Below are positions 22,805 through 28,961 of a stretch of DNA of 36,958 bases, piece by piece; position 1 is the first letter of the stretch, and the number at the start of each line of letters is the position of its first letter. The DNA is from a virus, in the IMG/VR virus record IMGVR_UViG_3300044922_000470, positions 1 through 36,958 of that record. One strand, given 5' to 3'. The notes under the pieces were generated by a model that saw only the letters and a program-made list of their open reading frames with translations, did not search any database and had not been told where the DNA came from. Both the position numbers and the translations under genes were made by a program.

Positions 22805-23728
22805 TCAGAACGGGATTTCATCCATGTCCTCGACCGCTGCGGCCTTCTCCTCGTGCTTCGTCGGCACATCCGAAGTGCGAATAGCCGCGAGCTTGCGCCC
22901 GTAGTCATCCACCGTGACTTGCAGCAAGACGTTTTCGCCCTTCTCCAGCGCGTCGATAGTCTCGCCCACCTCGCGGTTAATGGTGTTGAGCCATTCCGCT
23001 TTTTCGGAGCCTTCAATTTCCACGAAAGCGCCCCATTGCGTGTAGTTCTTGCCTGCCTTCGATGTCTTGTCTTGCCTGTTGCCTTTGATGAAGCGCGCCG
23101 TCTGCCAATCGGCTCCGTCTTCCATAGCGGCGACGGGTTGTTTCTTGCGGACAGGCGCTTTGGGCTCCACCCGCTCTGGCGTTACGTCGATCACGTCCTC
23201 GTCCACCATGCGCGGGGCGGGTTTGGAAGCTGCTTGGTAGCGCACAGGACTCGCCGGGCGCGGTGCGTCGGAGAATCCATCTTGCGGCACTTCTTCGGCG
23301 GGTGTGGTTTCCAGCCCGGCATCCATCATTGTCACGACAAAGGCGAACGCGCTGCGGCAGGCCCGCGAGATGGCGCGAGTCTGTGCCATCGCCCTCTTGG
23401 CGTATTCGTCACGCTTCGCCCAGGTGCGCTCATCATCGCCCACGAAGCCCTCGGCCTCGCAGATCACGGCCCCGGTGTCCATGCGGCGAACTTGGCCGAT
23501 GGCGCGGTAGCCTGTCTCGGTGCGCTCAACGTCTTTGGCCGATGCGACACAGCCGAAGGCATTCGCCACGGACTGCCATCCCTCGACGCGGACGTATTTG
23601 CGCCCCTGTATGTTTTGCGCCGTGCGCGTAACAATCTCTTTGCAAACTGAGGCCACTTCCGTTGCTTGACGGTGGTGACTTACTTGGTGTTGGGTGCCAC
23701 TTGACACCGCTAATTGAGTCGATTCCAT
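22805..23728 (-). CDS. ssDNA-annealing-like protein with SSB-type C-terminal tail
   Basis: A 307-residue protein. Residues about 30-125 (RKYVRVEGWQSVANAFG, then EYAKRAMAQTRAISRACRS) match a phage family found beside RecE-like exonucleases and thought to bind or anneal single-stranded DNA. A Pro/Lys linker follows, and residues about 210-290 (KAGKNYTQWGAFVEIEG, LLQVTVDDYGRKL) look like a beta-barrel. The last residues, EDMDEIPF, imitate the acidic SSB tip DDDIPF that recruits repair and replication proteins. It is probably the annealing partner of the exonuclease, with an SSB-like module added. There is no Shine-Dalgarno sequence; the leader is A/C-rich. The domain reading is by eye. Confidence 0.6.
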   Translation of the reverse strand: MESTQLAVSSGTQHQVSHHRQATEVASVCKEIVTRTAQNIQGRKYVRVEGWQSVANAFGCVASAKDVERTETGYRAIGQVRRMDTGAVICEAEGFVGDDERTWAKRDEYAKRAMAQTRAISRACRSAFAFVVTMMDAGLETTPAEEVPQDGFSDAPRPASPVRYQAASKPAPRMVDEDVIDVTPERVEPKAPVRKKQPVAAMEDGADWQTARFIKGNRQDKTSKAGKNYTQWGAFVEIEGSEKAEWLNTINREVGETIDALEKGENVLLQVTVDDYGRKLAAIRTSDVPTKHEEKAAAVEDMDEIPF

Positions 23729-23746
23729 TTGGTGTGTGTTCTAATG

Positions 23747-23783
23747 CCGCGTCGGGGGTGCAACCTCGGCGCGGTCTTTTTTT
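23747..23783 (+). terminator. Terminator-like hairpin facing the minus-strand operon
   Basis: Stem 23747-23757 with 23764-23774 (11 pairs including wobbles), loop of six, then TCTTTTTTT on the plus strand. As a plus-strand terminator it faces against the surrounding operon; it lies in the 58-base gap before the annealase-like gene and could stop antisense transcription or act as an RNA structure in the leader. Confidence 0.6.
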
Positions 23784-23786
23784 GGG

Positions 23787-24188
23787 TTAAGCCAATCGTT
23801 CGCGGGCCTCCTTTAGCTCGTCGTTCAATCGGCAAATCATTTGGCGAAGCCGGGCAATCTCGGCGCACAGCGCGACAAGGTGGGAAAAGCGCAACACTCC
23901 AAGCCATTCGCCCTTGTTCCAGCGCGTGACCACGCAAGGTTCCTTCTCAATGCCAGCGTCATTCACGGCCTGTGCCCACCACTGGCGAAGCGCCTGCTTT
24001 TCCGTGCGCTTCACCTCAAGATGCAAGGGCAAGTCCGTCAGCACATCGGGCGAGGCCACGCCCACGGCAAAGCGTCCCGCGTGCTGGCATCCGCGTTGAG
24101 CCTTAAACACGCCGCCGCTGGCGTCCTCGATCAGCGCCGACACCTCGCGCTCGCCGCCTGCGCCTTTGTTGCGGGACATGGCGCTCAT
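23787..24188 (-). CDS. PD-(D/E)XK nuclease, resolvase-like
   Basis: A 133-residue protein. Its core NKGAGGEREVSALIEDA followed by RGCQHAG and the pair SPDVL ... LHLEVK forms a PD-(D/E)XK nuclease like phage Holliday-junction resolvase-type enzymes (VRR-NUC/DUF-type). A helix with a Glu/Arg repeat at the C-terminus (RLNDELKEARER) may add dimer contact. The likely substrate is branched DNA during recombination or packaging, in agreement with its neighbours, the annealase and exonuclease. ATG at 24188 overlaps the previous stop (ATGA). Confidence 0.75.
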   Translation of the reverse strand: MSAMSRNKGAGGEREVSALIEDASGGVFKAQRGCQHAGRFAVGVASPDVLTDLPLHLEVKRTEKQALRQWWAQAVNDAGIEKEPCVVTRWNKGEWLGVLRFSHLVALCAEIARLRQMICRLNDELKEARERLA

Positions 24189-24556
24189 ATACTCGCCCAC
24201 CCTCCATCCGCCTGCGCTTTGTCCCGGCAAGATTCGCGGCAGGCTTCATCGCGTGCGCGCTCGTCGGCCACCATTTCGCGCAAGCGTTCCAGTTCGCGGA
24301 CGAGGATTGCTCGCTCCTGCTCGGCTACGGCATTGGCTGCGCGCAGTTCATCCGCTTCGCACTCCATGCGAACGATGGTGCGGCAGGCCGCATCATACAT
24401 CTCGCGCAGCCCCTCCTCGTAGTCGCTCCACGTTGGGCCAAAGCCAACGGCACCGACTTCAAAGTTAACCGGGGCGGCTTTTGCGGAGCCCCCAAGCTCC
24501 ACCGCCCCGGCTCTGCCGACCGCTCCCCCATTGTTGATAACGGACGGCAAATTCAT
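24185..24556 (-). CDS. Coiled-coil protein of unknown function
   Basis: A 123-residue protein. ATG at 24556 overlaps the previous stop. After a Gly/Ala-rich start it becomes a long charged coiled coil (RMECEADELRAANAVAEQERAILV), ending in DEACRESCRDK with a cysteine pair. It and the next gene are probably partner coiled-coil proteins. Function is unknown. Confidence 0.5.
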   Translation of the reverse strand: MNLPSVINNGGAVGRAGAVELGGSAKAAPVNFEVGAVGFGPTWSDYEEGLREMYDAACRTIVRMECEADELRAANAVAEQERAILVRELERLREMVADERARDEACRESCRDKAQADGGWASI

Positions 24557-24813
24557 AGCTCGCAAGCCTCCAGTTCAGCGCGCCGCAGCTTTGCCAACTG
24601 AATCTCCGCGTCAGCCTCGTCGGCCCACGATTGCAACTGCTTCCGCAAGTCGAGGTTGTCTTTGGTGGCGCGCTTCGCCGCCGTGTAGAGATCCGCAATC
24701 TCGGCTTCCAATCGCTCGATGATGAGGCGACAGCGTTGCAACTCCTCGCGGAGCGCGCCGAGTTCGGCATCCTTCACGCGCACAAAATCCTCCATTTCCA
24801 TTTCATGCGACAT
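24553..24813 (-). CDS. Small coiled-coil protein
   Basis: An 86-residue protein, almost entirely coiled coil (ELGALREELQRCRLII, RLEAEIADLYTAA). Its start overlaps the previous stop by 11 bases and its own stop overlaps the next ATG, so it is part of the coupled early operon. It may pair with the coiled-coil protein encoded next. Function is unknown. Confidence 0.5.
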   Translation of the reverse strand: MSHEMEMEDFVRVKDAELGALREELQRCRLIIERLEAEIADLYTAAKRATKDNLDLRKQLQSWADEADAEIQLAKLRRAELEACEL

Positions 24814-25237
24814 GGTTCAGCCCTCCGTGTGTCTTGAGCGTGTTCGTGAAAATCTCCTTGGCTGGCAGCTTGCACCCGATGAGGTCGCAAAAGCTCTGCG
24901 CGTGGTCTGAGAGGAACCAGGCTTTGAGTTCCCTGTGCTCGTTCGGCCCTTTGGCCGTTGCCAGATTGCGCGGGACACGGTGCCAGTAGGTGCCGAGCTT
25001 CCCGCTGGGGCCGTATTTGGTTATGCGCTTCATCGTGGTGGGCCACGGAAGGCACTTGCCCGAAGTGGTGATGATGCCGAAGCGGGCGAACAGCACGAGG
25101 TCGGCCACGGCCTGCTCCAAGATGGCCCACGCCAATAGTTCCCAGCCACTACGATCCAGCGAAGGGTTGCCACCCACAGAGCGGGAAGGCTTGCCGTTGT
25201 GCGAGGCCACGCAAATGTCTGAGATGTCGGAAATCAT
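24803..25237 (-). CDS. Phage conserved protein of unknown function
   Basis: A 144-residue protein. ATG at 25237 is preferred because it overlaps the preceding stop (ATGA); an upstream TTG is possible. The phrase WELLAWAILEQAVADLVLF, followed by ELKAWFLSDHAQSFC in the second half, resembles a small phage family with an A-x-LxQAVxD helix and a W/F-S-D segment near the end, of unknown function. It is in the early operon, between a membrane protein and the coiled-coil genes. Confidence 0.5.
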   Translation of the reverse strand: MISDISDICVASHNGKPSRSVGGNPSLDRSGWELLAWAILEQAVADLVLFARFGIITTSGKCLPWPTTMKRITKYGPSGKLGTYWHRVPRNLATAKGPNEHRELKAWFLSDHAQSFCDLIGCKLPAKEIFTNTLKTHGGLNHVA

Positions 25238-25341
25238 CGCAGGAGGTTGGCAATCCAATCGGCGGCGAGAACCAGCGCGATGGCGATTGCTGTGAGCAGA
25301 GCCATTGCCGCGACGGCGTTGTCCGGGGGTGTCGGAGTCAT
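25234..25341 (-). CDS. Tiny one-helix membrane protein (35 aa)
   Basis: A 35-residue protein from ATG at 25341, which overlaps the previous TGA, to a TGA that overlaps the next ATG. About 20 residues (AAMALLTAIAIALVLAA) form one membrane helix, with a Pro-rich N-terminus. Coupling at both ends supports it. Function is unknown. Confidence 0.6.
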   Translation of the reverse strand: MTPTPPDNAVAAMALLTAIAIALVLAADWIANLLR

Positions 25342-25508
25342 TTGGCGAGCTTCTTGCGGAGTTGAGCCAGGGCGCGCTTTACCCGGTCGGCGAGGGTCGG
25401 GCGGTGGCCGTTGCAAATAGCTTCCATCACGCGGCCCAAGGCCAGCGGATCGAGGCAGGGGCAGGCTCCGAGGTTGTCGGAGTAACGAAGGCGTGGGTCG
25501 ATGCTCAT
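25338..25508 (-). CDS. Small basic protein (56 aa)
   Basis: A 56-residue protein from ATG at 25508, coupled at both ends by ATGA overlaps. It begins MSIDPRLRYSDNLG, has CPCLD in the middle and ends in a strongly basic helix (DRVKRALAQLRKKLAK). No family is recognised. Confidence 0.6.
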   Translation of the reverse strand: MSIDPRLRYSDNLGACPCLDPLALGRVMEAICNGHRPTLADRVKRALAQLRKKLAK

Positions 25509-25744
25509 GCGCGCACCGCCTTCCGCGTAGCCTTGCGTTTGTTTTTCGCAGCCTTGGGCTTGCGGGTGTTCTCGTAGGCGATGACATCTTTGACCGAAGC
25601 CAAGACGCCATTGACGCGGCGGTTTGCCGATTGGCGCTCGCGGTCAATGCCGCTTGCGCTGCCGAGTTCCCATCCGCTCATAAACGCAAGGCCCACGAGG
25701 GCGGCGATGGCGGCGGTTCCGAGGATTAGGGTTGTGTAGTCCAT
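25505..25744 (-). CDS. Small single-span membrane protein
   Basis: A 79-residue protein starting MDYTTLILGTAAIAALVG with one membrane helix (residues about 5-25) and a very basic C-terminal tail (KAAKNKRKATRKA). The start has an A/C-rich leader (AAAACACACATG) instead of a Shine-Dalgarno sequence. It is followed by two coupled small genes. Such proteins in early phage operons often alter the host membrane or exclude other phages, but nothing here shows it. Confidence 0.55.
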   Translation of the reverse strand: MDYTTLILGTAAIAALVGLAFMSGWELGSASGIDRERQSANRRVNGVLASVKDVIAYENTRKPKAAKNKRKATRKAVRA

Positions 25745-25751
25745 GTGTGTT

Positions 25752-25955
25752 TTATTTTCTGTTGCTTGAGGAAGCGCGTTTTGACTGCCACCACGCTTCG
25801 AAACTTGGTTTGAGAATTTCCCATCCGCCGCGCTTGCCGCGTGGCATACACGCCGAAAACTCGCCGCGATGGCAAAAGCGGCGGATCATGTAGACCGAGT
25901 AGCCAGTGATGGCTGCGGCCTGCTCCGGGCGAATGATGAAATCGGTCGTGCTCAT
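25752..25955 (-). CDS. Excisionase-like HTH (HTH_17/MerR-like) protein
   Basis: A 67-residue protein, ATG at 25955 overlapping the RHH stop. RPEQAAAITGYSVYMIRRF followed by RGEFSACMPRGKRGGWEI is the winged-helix pattern of excisionase and MerR-type HTH proteins (helix pair, then a wing with GKRGGWEI). In a temperate phage a protein of this kind can be the excisionase that directs the integrase to cut the prophage out; it is only about 1 kb from the integrase. It may equally be a small transcription regulator. Confidence 0.7.
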   Translation of the reverse strand: MSTTDFIIRPEQAAAITGYSVYMIRRFCHRGEFSACMPRGKRGGWEILKPSFEAWWQSKRASSSNRK

Positions 25956-26116
25956 GCCGCTTCTCCGAGTTCTCTGGCGAGCATGGCGCGCACAAACGCC
26001 GAAAGGCTCAGACCTTTTTGAAACGCCGCCTTGCGCGCAGTGCGGATCATGTCGGGCGGAAGCGAGATGCCTGCGCTCTTCGCTCGCTTGCTTGGTGCGA
26101 TGGATTTCCGTGCCAT
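25952..26116 (-). CDS. Ribbon-helix-helix regulator A
   Basis: A 54-residue Arc/MetJ-type RHH protein. The strand-helix-helix motif KSAGISLPPDMIRTARK and LSLSAFVRAML is nearly the same as in the divergent plus-strand protein at 26225. It is made from its own promoter (-35 TTGCCA 26148-26153, -10 GCTAAT 26126-26131, 16-base spacing), which overlaps four CAAG repeats. It is the first gene of the leftward early operon, like a Cro-type regulator. ATG at 26116 fits; the longer frame is not needed. Confidence 0.75.
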   Translation of the reverse strand: MARKSIAPSKRAKSAGISLPPDMIRTARKAAFQKGLSLSAFVRAMLARELGEAA

Positions 26117-26224
26117 GCGCCAAGAATTAGCAAGACTTACCAAGCCTTGGCAAGCGCAAAAATGGGGTGTTCAGCCCATGCCCCAAAAATTGACAAGAAT
26201 TGCCATTTCGCCTACGTTGGGGGC
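26117..26224. promoter_or_regulatory. Divergent promoter/operator region between two RHH genes
   Basis: Four 10-base units beginning CAAG (26121, 26131, 26141, 26151) cover the leftward promoter (-35 26148-26153, -10 26126-26131). A further CAAGAATT at 26194-26201 lies between the rightward -35 (TTGACA 26190-26195) and the -10-like TACGTT (26213-26218, spacing 17). The rightward start site would fall at about the ATG 26225, so that transcript could be leaderless, as in lambda PRM. The helical 10-base phasing fits RHH dimers binding side by side. Confidence 0.65.
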
Positions 26225-26455
26225 ATGGCTTACCCCAAGCAAAAGCCCGACAAAGTGTCCAAGTCGGCAGGAATTTCCCTGCCGAGCGACATCATTAAGT
26301 TGTGCAAGCGCGAGGCGGCGAAACAGGGCAAGACCATGAGCGCCGTGGCCCGCGAGCTATTCAAGGCATGGTTAGAGCAGTCGGGCGATAGCCTTGAGAG
26401 TGCGGCCAAGGCAAAGCTGTCCAAGGCCAATGCTTCCGTAAAGAAGCGCCGATAA
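26225..26455 (+). CDS. Ribbon-helix-helix regulator B (repressor candidate)
   Basis: A 76-residue RHH protein on the plus strand, divergent from the early operon. Its core KSAGISLPSDIIKLCKRE is plainly related to regulator A (KSAGISLPPDMI). The C-terminal part (ESAAKAKLSKANASVKKRR) is basic. A separately expressed, divergent, possibly leaderless regulator in this place is the natural lysogeny repressor; A would be its antagonist. No CI-type repressor with a cleavage domain exists in the window. A terminator-like hairpin follows (26496-26530). Confidence 0.75.
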   Translation: MAYPKQKPDKVSKSAGISLPSDIIKLCKREAAKQGKTMSAVARELFKAWLEQSGDSLESAAKAKLSKANASVKKRR

Positions 26456-26495
26456 AAGATAGAACGCGGTTTTCATTGCTCGACATTTGATCATC

Positions 26496-26530
26496 GGGCA
26501 TGAGACATCCGCTGTCCCACGCCCTATTTT
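26496..26530 (+). terminator. Possible terminator of RHH regulator B
   Basis: GGGC at 26496-26499 pairs with GCCC at 26521-26524, with an inner stem GACA/TGTC and two mismatches, followed by TATTTT. It stands 40 bases after the RHH stop and ends at the convergent RHH gene. Imperfect, so only fairly likely. Confidence 0.45.
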
Positions 26531-26691
26531 GGAGGTTTCCGTTTACTGCAATCAGTGTTCGGCGTATGAGCAAGTGTGACACCTTGGTGCTTTTTTAATA
26601 GCCTGTCGATATATTCCGAGCGCGAAAGATTGCCCCGCGCCTCGTCAATTAGCCGGGTGGTTTCCTCGTCAAGCTGGATCGTCTTTTTCAT
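26524..26691 (-). CDS. Ribbon-helix-helix regulator C
   Basis: A 55-residue protein from ATG at 26691, with KKTIQLDEETTRLIDEARGN and SRSEYIDRLLKKH forming an RHH fold. A longer open frame exists but the shorter start matches the family. It overlaps the end of regulator D by 23 bases and its product ends TDCSKRKPPK. It may act as an antitoxin-like regulator or with D as a heteropartner; no toxin gene is next to it. Confidence 0.65.
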   Translation of the reverse strand: MKKTIQLDEETTRLIDEARGNLSRSEYIDRLLKKHQGVTLAHTPNTDCSKRKPPK

Positions 26692-26857
26692 TGGTTTTGC
26701 GCCCTTCTCTTTTTCGCTCTGCCGCAATAAGTGACCTAACGAAAGTCGAAAAATCATCGAGGCCACGCCTGCGCGCCTCTGCCATCGCCCAAGCATATAG
26801 CTCGCGGCCCACCGTGATCGTGGTGCGCTTCACATTGGCCGCTCTTTGGTTAGGCAT
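26669..26857 (-). CDS. Ribbon-helix-helix regulator D
   Basis: A 62-residue protein starting MPNQRAANVKRTTITVG. The pattern KRTTITVGRELYAWAMAEAR and FSTFVRSLIAAE is the RHH strand and helices. Two direct copies of TTGGCACACA (26861-26880) lie just before the start, an operator-like pair on the same 10-base pitch as those of regulators A and B. It sits right after the integrase gene, so it may respond to or control integration functions. Confidence 0.65.
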   Translation of the reverse strand: MPNQRAANVKRTTITVGRELYAWAMAEARRRGLDDFSTFVRSLIAAERKREGRKTNEKDDPA

Positions 26858-26860
26858 ACG

Positions 26861-26880
26861 TTGGCACACATTGGCACACA
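26861..26880. repeat. Tandem 10-bp repeat TTGGCACACA
   Basis: Two exact copies in a row; on the coding strand TGTGTGCCAA twice, followed by the related CGTATGCC that contains the start codon of regulator D. Likely operator for an RHH protein. It shares TGCCAA with the integrase-side repeats. Confidence 0.65.
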
Positions 26881-26890
26881 GATGCCTTGC

Positions 26891-27901
26891 TCACAACGCC
26901 CACCACGCTTTCGAATCAGCCAAAGCAGCAGGCACGGCATAGACCTTTTGCACCATTGCCGCCGAGGTGTGCCCCATCTGGTAGGCCGTCAGTCCCGCAT
27001 TTTTAGCCCTTGCAAGGTGGTAAGTGGCAAACGAGTGCCGCAGCGCATTATCAGGCCACTCGGCCAAGACGGGCGCACAGGCACGGCGTCGGTGCGTGTG
27101 GAGGGTTTCGGATGCCACACCGATAATCTTGCCCGATTGCTTGGCAAGCCACGCCCTGCGCCGTCGTAGCGGCTCGGTGAAGTCCACGATGCGTTGGTCA
27201 TATCCGCCCGAATCCTTCATCGCGCCGGGCGGGACGTGGATCTGGCCCGATTTAGTATTTACGCGGCTCCAGTCCATCCGCTCCACCTCCTCAGTCCGAA
27301 GCCCCGCAAAGCCCCCAAGGAGCAACAGCGCCCGCACATGGTCGGGAAGCTCCAAGGCCAGCAGCGCCTTCATCTGGTCGGGGGTCAGGATATTGCGCCC
27401 CGGCTTGGTCTTAGGCGCGGGAACCGCCGTGATCGGGTCGTGCGGAATCAGTCGGTTCGCCGCGAGGTATCCGAAGAACATCCGCGCATAGCGGTAATAC
27501 ATGGCCTGAGTGTTGCCATTGGCGCTGCGGGCCTTGATCCATTTCCGTAGGGCCACAGCCTCGATGTCTCCCACCGCCCCGCGAAACGCCTTGCCAAACG
27601 CCCGTTCAAAGATGCCAAGTTTTTCCTCGTGGCTGCTGCTTTGCGGATCGGCCTCGTTTACGAACATCCGCAGCGCCGCCTTGACCGTCAGCCCGTCAGG
27701 ATTGTGCAGCGATTGCATCCCCTTCTCGGTCACGCGGGCCGTCAGCTTGGCCCCCTCGGCCCAGGCTAATTCCTCCGCAGCAAAGAACTTTCGCACCCTC
27801 TTACCGTGGGCAAAGAAGTCGCAAACCCAAGGGGTTGTTTTGTTCCATTCCGCCCGGCGCACTCGGAATCTTACGGGGTTATTGTTGCTCCTCATTGCCA
27901 T
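26891..27901 (-). CDS. Tyrosine integrase
   Basis: A site-specific tyrosine recombinase of about 336 residues. The catalytic domain has LGGFAGLRTEEVERMDW (first arginine), NALRHSFATYHL (second arginine, with Asn where many enzymes have His), QMGHTSAAM (histidine) and the nucleophile tyrosine in VYAVP. The N-terminal part is a SAM-like core-binding domain (SLHNPDGLTVKAALRM). It sits next to the tRNA-Ser-derived attP, as expected. The start is uncertain: ATG at 27901, 27895 or 27934 are possible; a longer frame runs through the tRNA sequence and is not real. It would integrate and, with an excisionase, release the prophage. Confidence 0.9.
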   Translation of the reverse strand: MAMRSNNNPVRFRVRRAEWNKTTPWVCDFFAHGKRVRKFFAAEELAWAEGAKLTARVTEKGMQSLHNPDGLTVKAALRMFVNEADPQSSSHEEKLGIFERAFGKAFRGAVGDIEAVALRKWIKARSANGNTQAMYYRYARMFFGYLAANRLIPHDPITAVPAPKTKPGRNILTPDQMKALLALELPDHVRALLLLGGFAGLRTEEVERMDWSRVNTKSGQIHVPPGAMKDSGGYDQRIVDFTEPLRRRRAWLAKQSGKIIGVASETLHTHRRRACAPVLAEWPDNALRHSFATYHLARAKNAGLTAYQMGHTSAAMVQKVYAVPAALADSKAWWAL

Positions 27902-27939
27902 AATTGCCAAAACCCTACGCTTGATTGCCAACATTGCCA
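27894..27939. repeat. ATTGCCA repeats at the integrase start, possible arm-type sites
   Basis: ATTGCCA occurs at 27894, 27903, 27924 and 27933 (two pairs, each with nine-base spacing); a fifth copy is at 28122 beyond the attP core. Repeats flanking a core site on both sides are what arm-type integrase binding sites look like. They overlap the beginning of the integrase gene, so they could also serve autoregulation. Confidence 0.6.
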
Positions 27940-28014
27940 AACGAAAAGCCGCGACAAGCAAAGACACTGGAGCGGCGTAAGTGTCTGAACTTGTGCGGCT
28001 TTTACAGAGAAAAG

Positions 28015-28072
28015 TGGCGGAAGGGGTGGGATTCGAACCCACGGTTGGTTTAACCCAACGCTCGATTTCGAG
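28015..28072 (-). other. attP core: 3' half of a tRNA-Ser gene
   Basis: Read on the minus strand, 28072-28015 gives an anticodon loop CTCGAAA, the long variable arm (GTTGG/CCAAC), a T arm GTGGG-TTCGAAT-CCCAC, the 3' acceptor strand CCCTTCC, a discriminator G and CCA. The variable arm and G discriminator fit tRNA-Ser, with CGA as the likely anticodon. The 5' half does not follow, so this is not a complete tRNA gene but the part that would restore a host tRNA after integration. With the integrase beside it and no host DNA visible, it is attP rather than a prophage border. Confidence 0.8.
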
Positions 28073-28128
28073 GTGAATGCCCGCTCCTAATAATCAGGCA
28101 CTTGCAAAGGCTGTGCCAACGATTGCCA

Positions 28129-28220
28129 GCATGGCGTTAATTCGGGGTCAAATCCTGTCCAACTTTTGACCCTTAACTTCCGCAGCCCTGCGGAGACTTT
28201 GACATACCGCGCCGCCTTGC
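28129..28220. other. Gap between attP and the plus-strand operon
   Basis: No gene is seen. GGGTCAAA (28145-28152) and TTTGACCC (28165-28172) form an eight-base inverted repeat with a 12-base gap, an operator-like site. CCGCAG-CC-CTGCGG (28180-28193) is a short hairpin. TTGACAT follows at 28199. Confidence 0.45.
28199..28205 (+). promoter_or_regulatory. TTGACAT motif before the plus-strand operon
   Basis: TTGACAT on the plus strand, 15 bases before the GTG at 28221. It has the same spacing as the minus-strand motifs although this operon points the other way, which argues against chance. Confidence 0.45.
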
Positions 28221-28961
28221 GTGGCGACGATCACCCGTAAATGGAAAAAGTGGGCGGCGGCGACTTGCTCCCACGGTTCAGACATCGACCCCAAGGCCCG
28301 CGAAGCGTTCCTGACTTTCCTCGACCGCTACAACCCGCACCAACGCATCCACCTCGGCGATGCCATCGACCTCGCTTGCCTCCGCGCTGGCGCTCGGCGT
28401 GATCCCGATGACCCCGACCGCGCCGAGTCCCTCATGGACGATCTGCTCGCCGGGCTCTCGTTCCTGCACGAAATGCGGCCCACCATGTATTTCCACGGCA
28501 ACCACGAGGCCCGCGCCGTCTCTCTTGCCCATAGCGCCAATCAAGTCGTGGCCTATGCGGCGAGCGCGGTCATGGCGAAGATTCACGACAACCTCGCCAA
28601 ATACAAAACCGAGATCATCCCCTATCGCGGCATGGCCCGCGACTCGGTGCGGTATCTGGGCGGCACGGCCTTCCTGCACGGCGCTTTGTTTAACGTCAGC
28701 GCGGCCCGCGACACGGCGGAAACCATCGGCGCGCATAGTGTGTTCGGCCACACGCACCGGGTGGCGATGGAGCCCGCCCGCACTCATGCCGACGCCATTG
28801 GCTACAACATCGGTTGCCTGGCTCGCCTCGATATGGAGTATGCCGCAGGACGGCGGCAGACCTTGGCATGGCGGCATGGCTTTGCCTACGGCGAATACTG
28901 CGACAACGCCTGCACGGTCAACCTCGTCACCCTTTCCCCTCACTACAGGCTTCCGCTATGA
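28221..28961 (+). CDS. Calcineurin-like metallophosphoesterase
   Basis: A 246-residue protein starting with GTG at 28221. It has GDAID (GDxxD), GNHE, a middle HG and GHTH, the metal-binding marks of the metallophosphoesterase superfamily. The first DxH motif is instead CSHG, so one metal ligand may be changed. These enzymes cleave phosphate mono- or diesters, often in DNA or nucleotides, and phages carry several types. It leads a four-gene plus-strand operon, each next gene overlapping the previous stop, beside attP and opposite to all late genes. A role in lysogenic conversion or defence is an inference. Confidence 0.8.
   Translation: MATITRKWKKWAAATCSHGSDIDPKAREAFLTFLDRYNPHQRIHLGDAIDLACLRAGARRDPDDPDRAESLMDDLLAGLSFLHEMRPTMYFHGNHEARAVSLAHSANQVVAYAASAVMAKIHDNLAKYKTEIIPYRGMARDSVRYLGGTAFLHGALFNVSAARDTAETIGAHSVFGHTHRVAMEPARTHADAIGYNIGCLARLDMEYAAGRRQTLAWRHGFAYGEYCDNACTVNLVTLSPHYRLPL

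Noticed and set aside
22853-23650. Plus-strand open frame of 265 codons opposite the annealase-like gene
   Set aside because: Composition is that of an antisense shadow, and no start context or neighbour supports it.
26524-26857. Toxin-antitoxin pair
   Set aside because: Both genes are RHH proteins; no toxin-like partner (RelE, PIN, HipA type) lies beside them.
28015-28072. Complete tRNA gene
   Set aside because: Only the part from the anticodon loop to CCA is present; the D arm and 5' acceptor strand do not follow on the minus strand.
28278-28943. Minus-strand open frame of 221 codons opposite the metallophosphoesterase
   Set aside because: The plus-strand gene has clear GDxxD, GNHE and GHTH motifs and operon coupling; the opposite frame has none.
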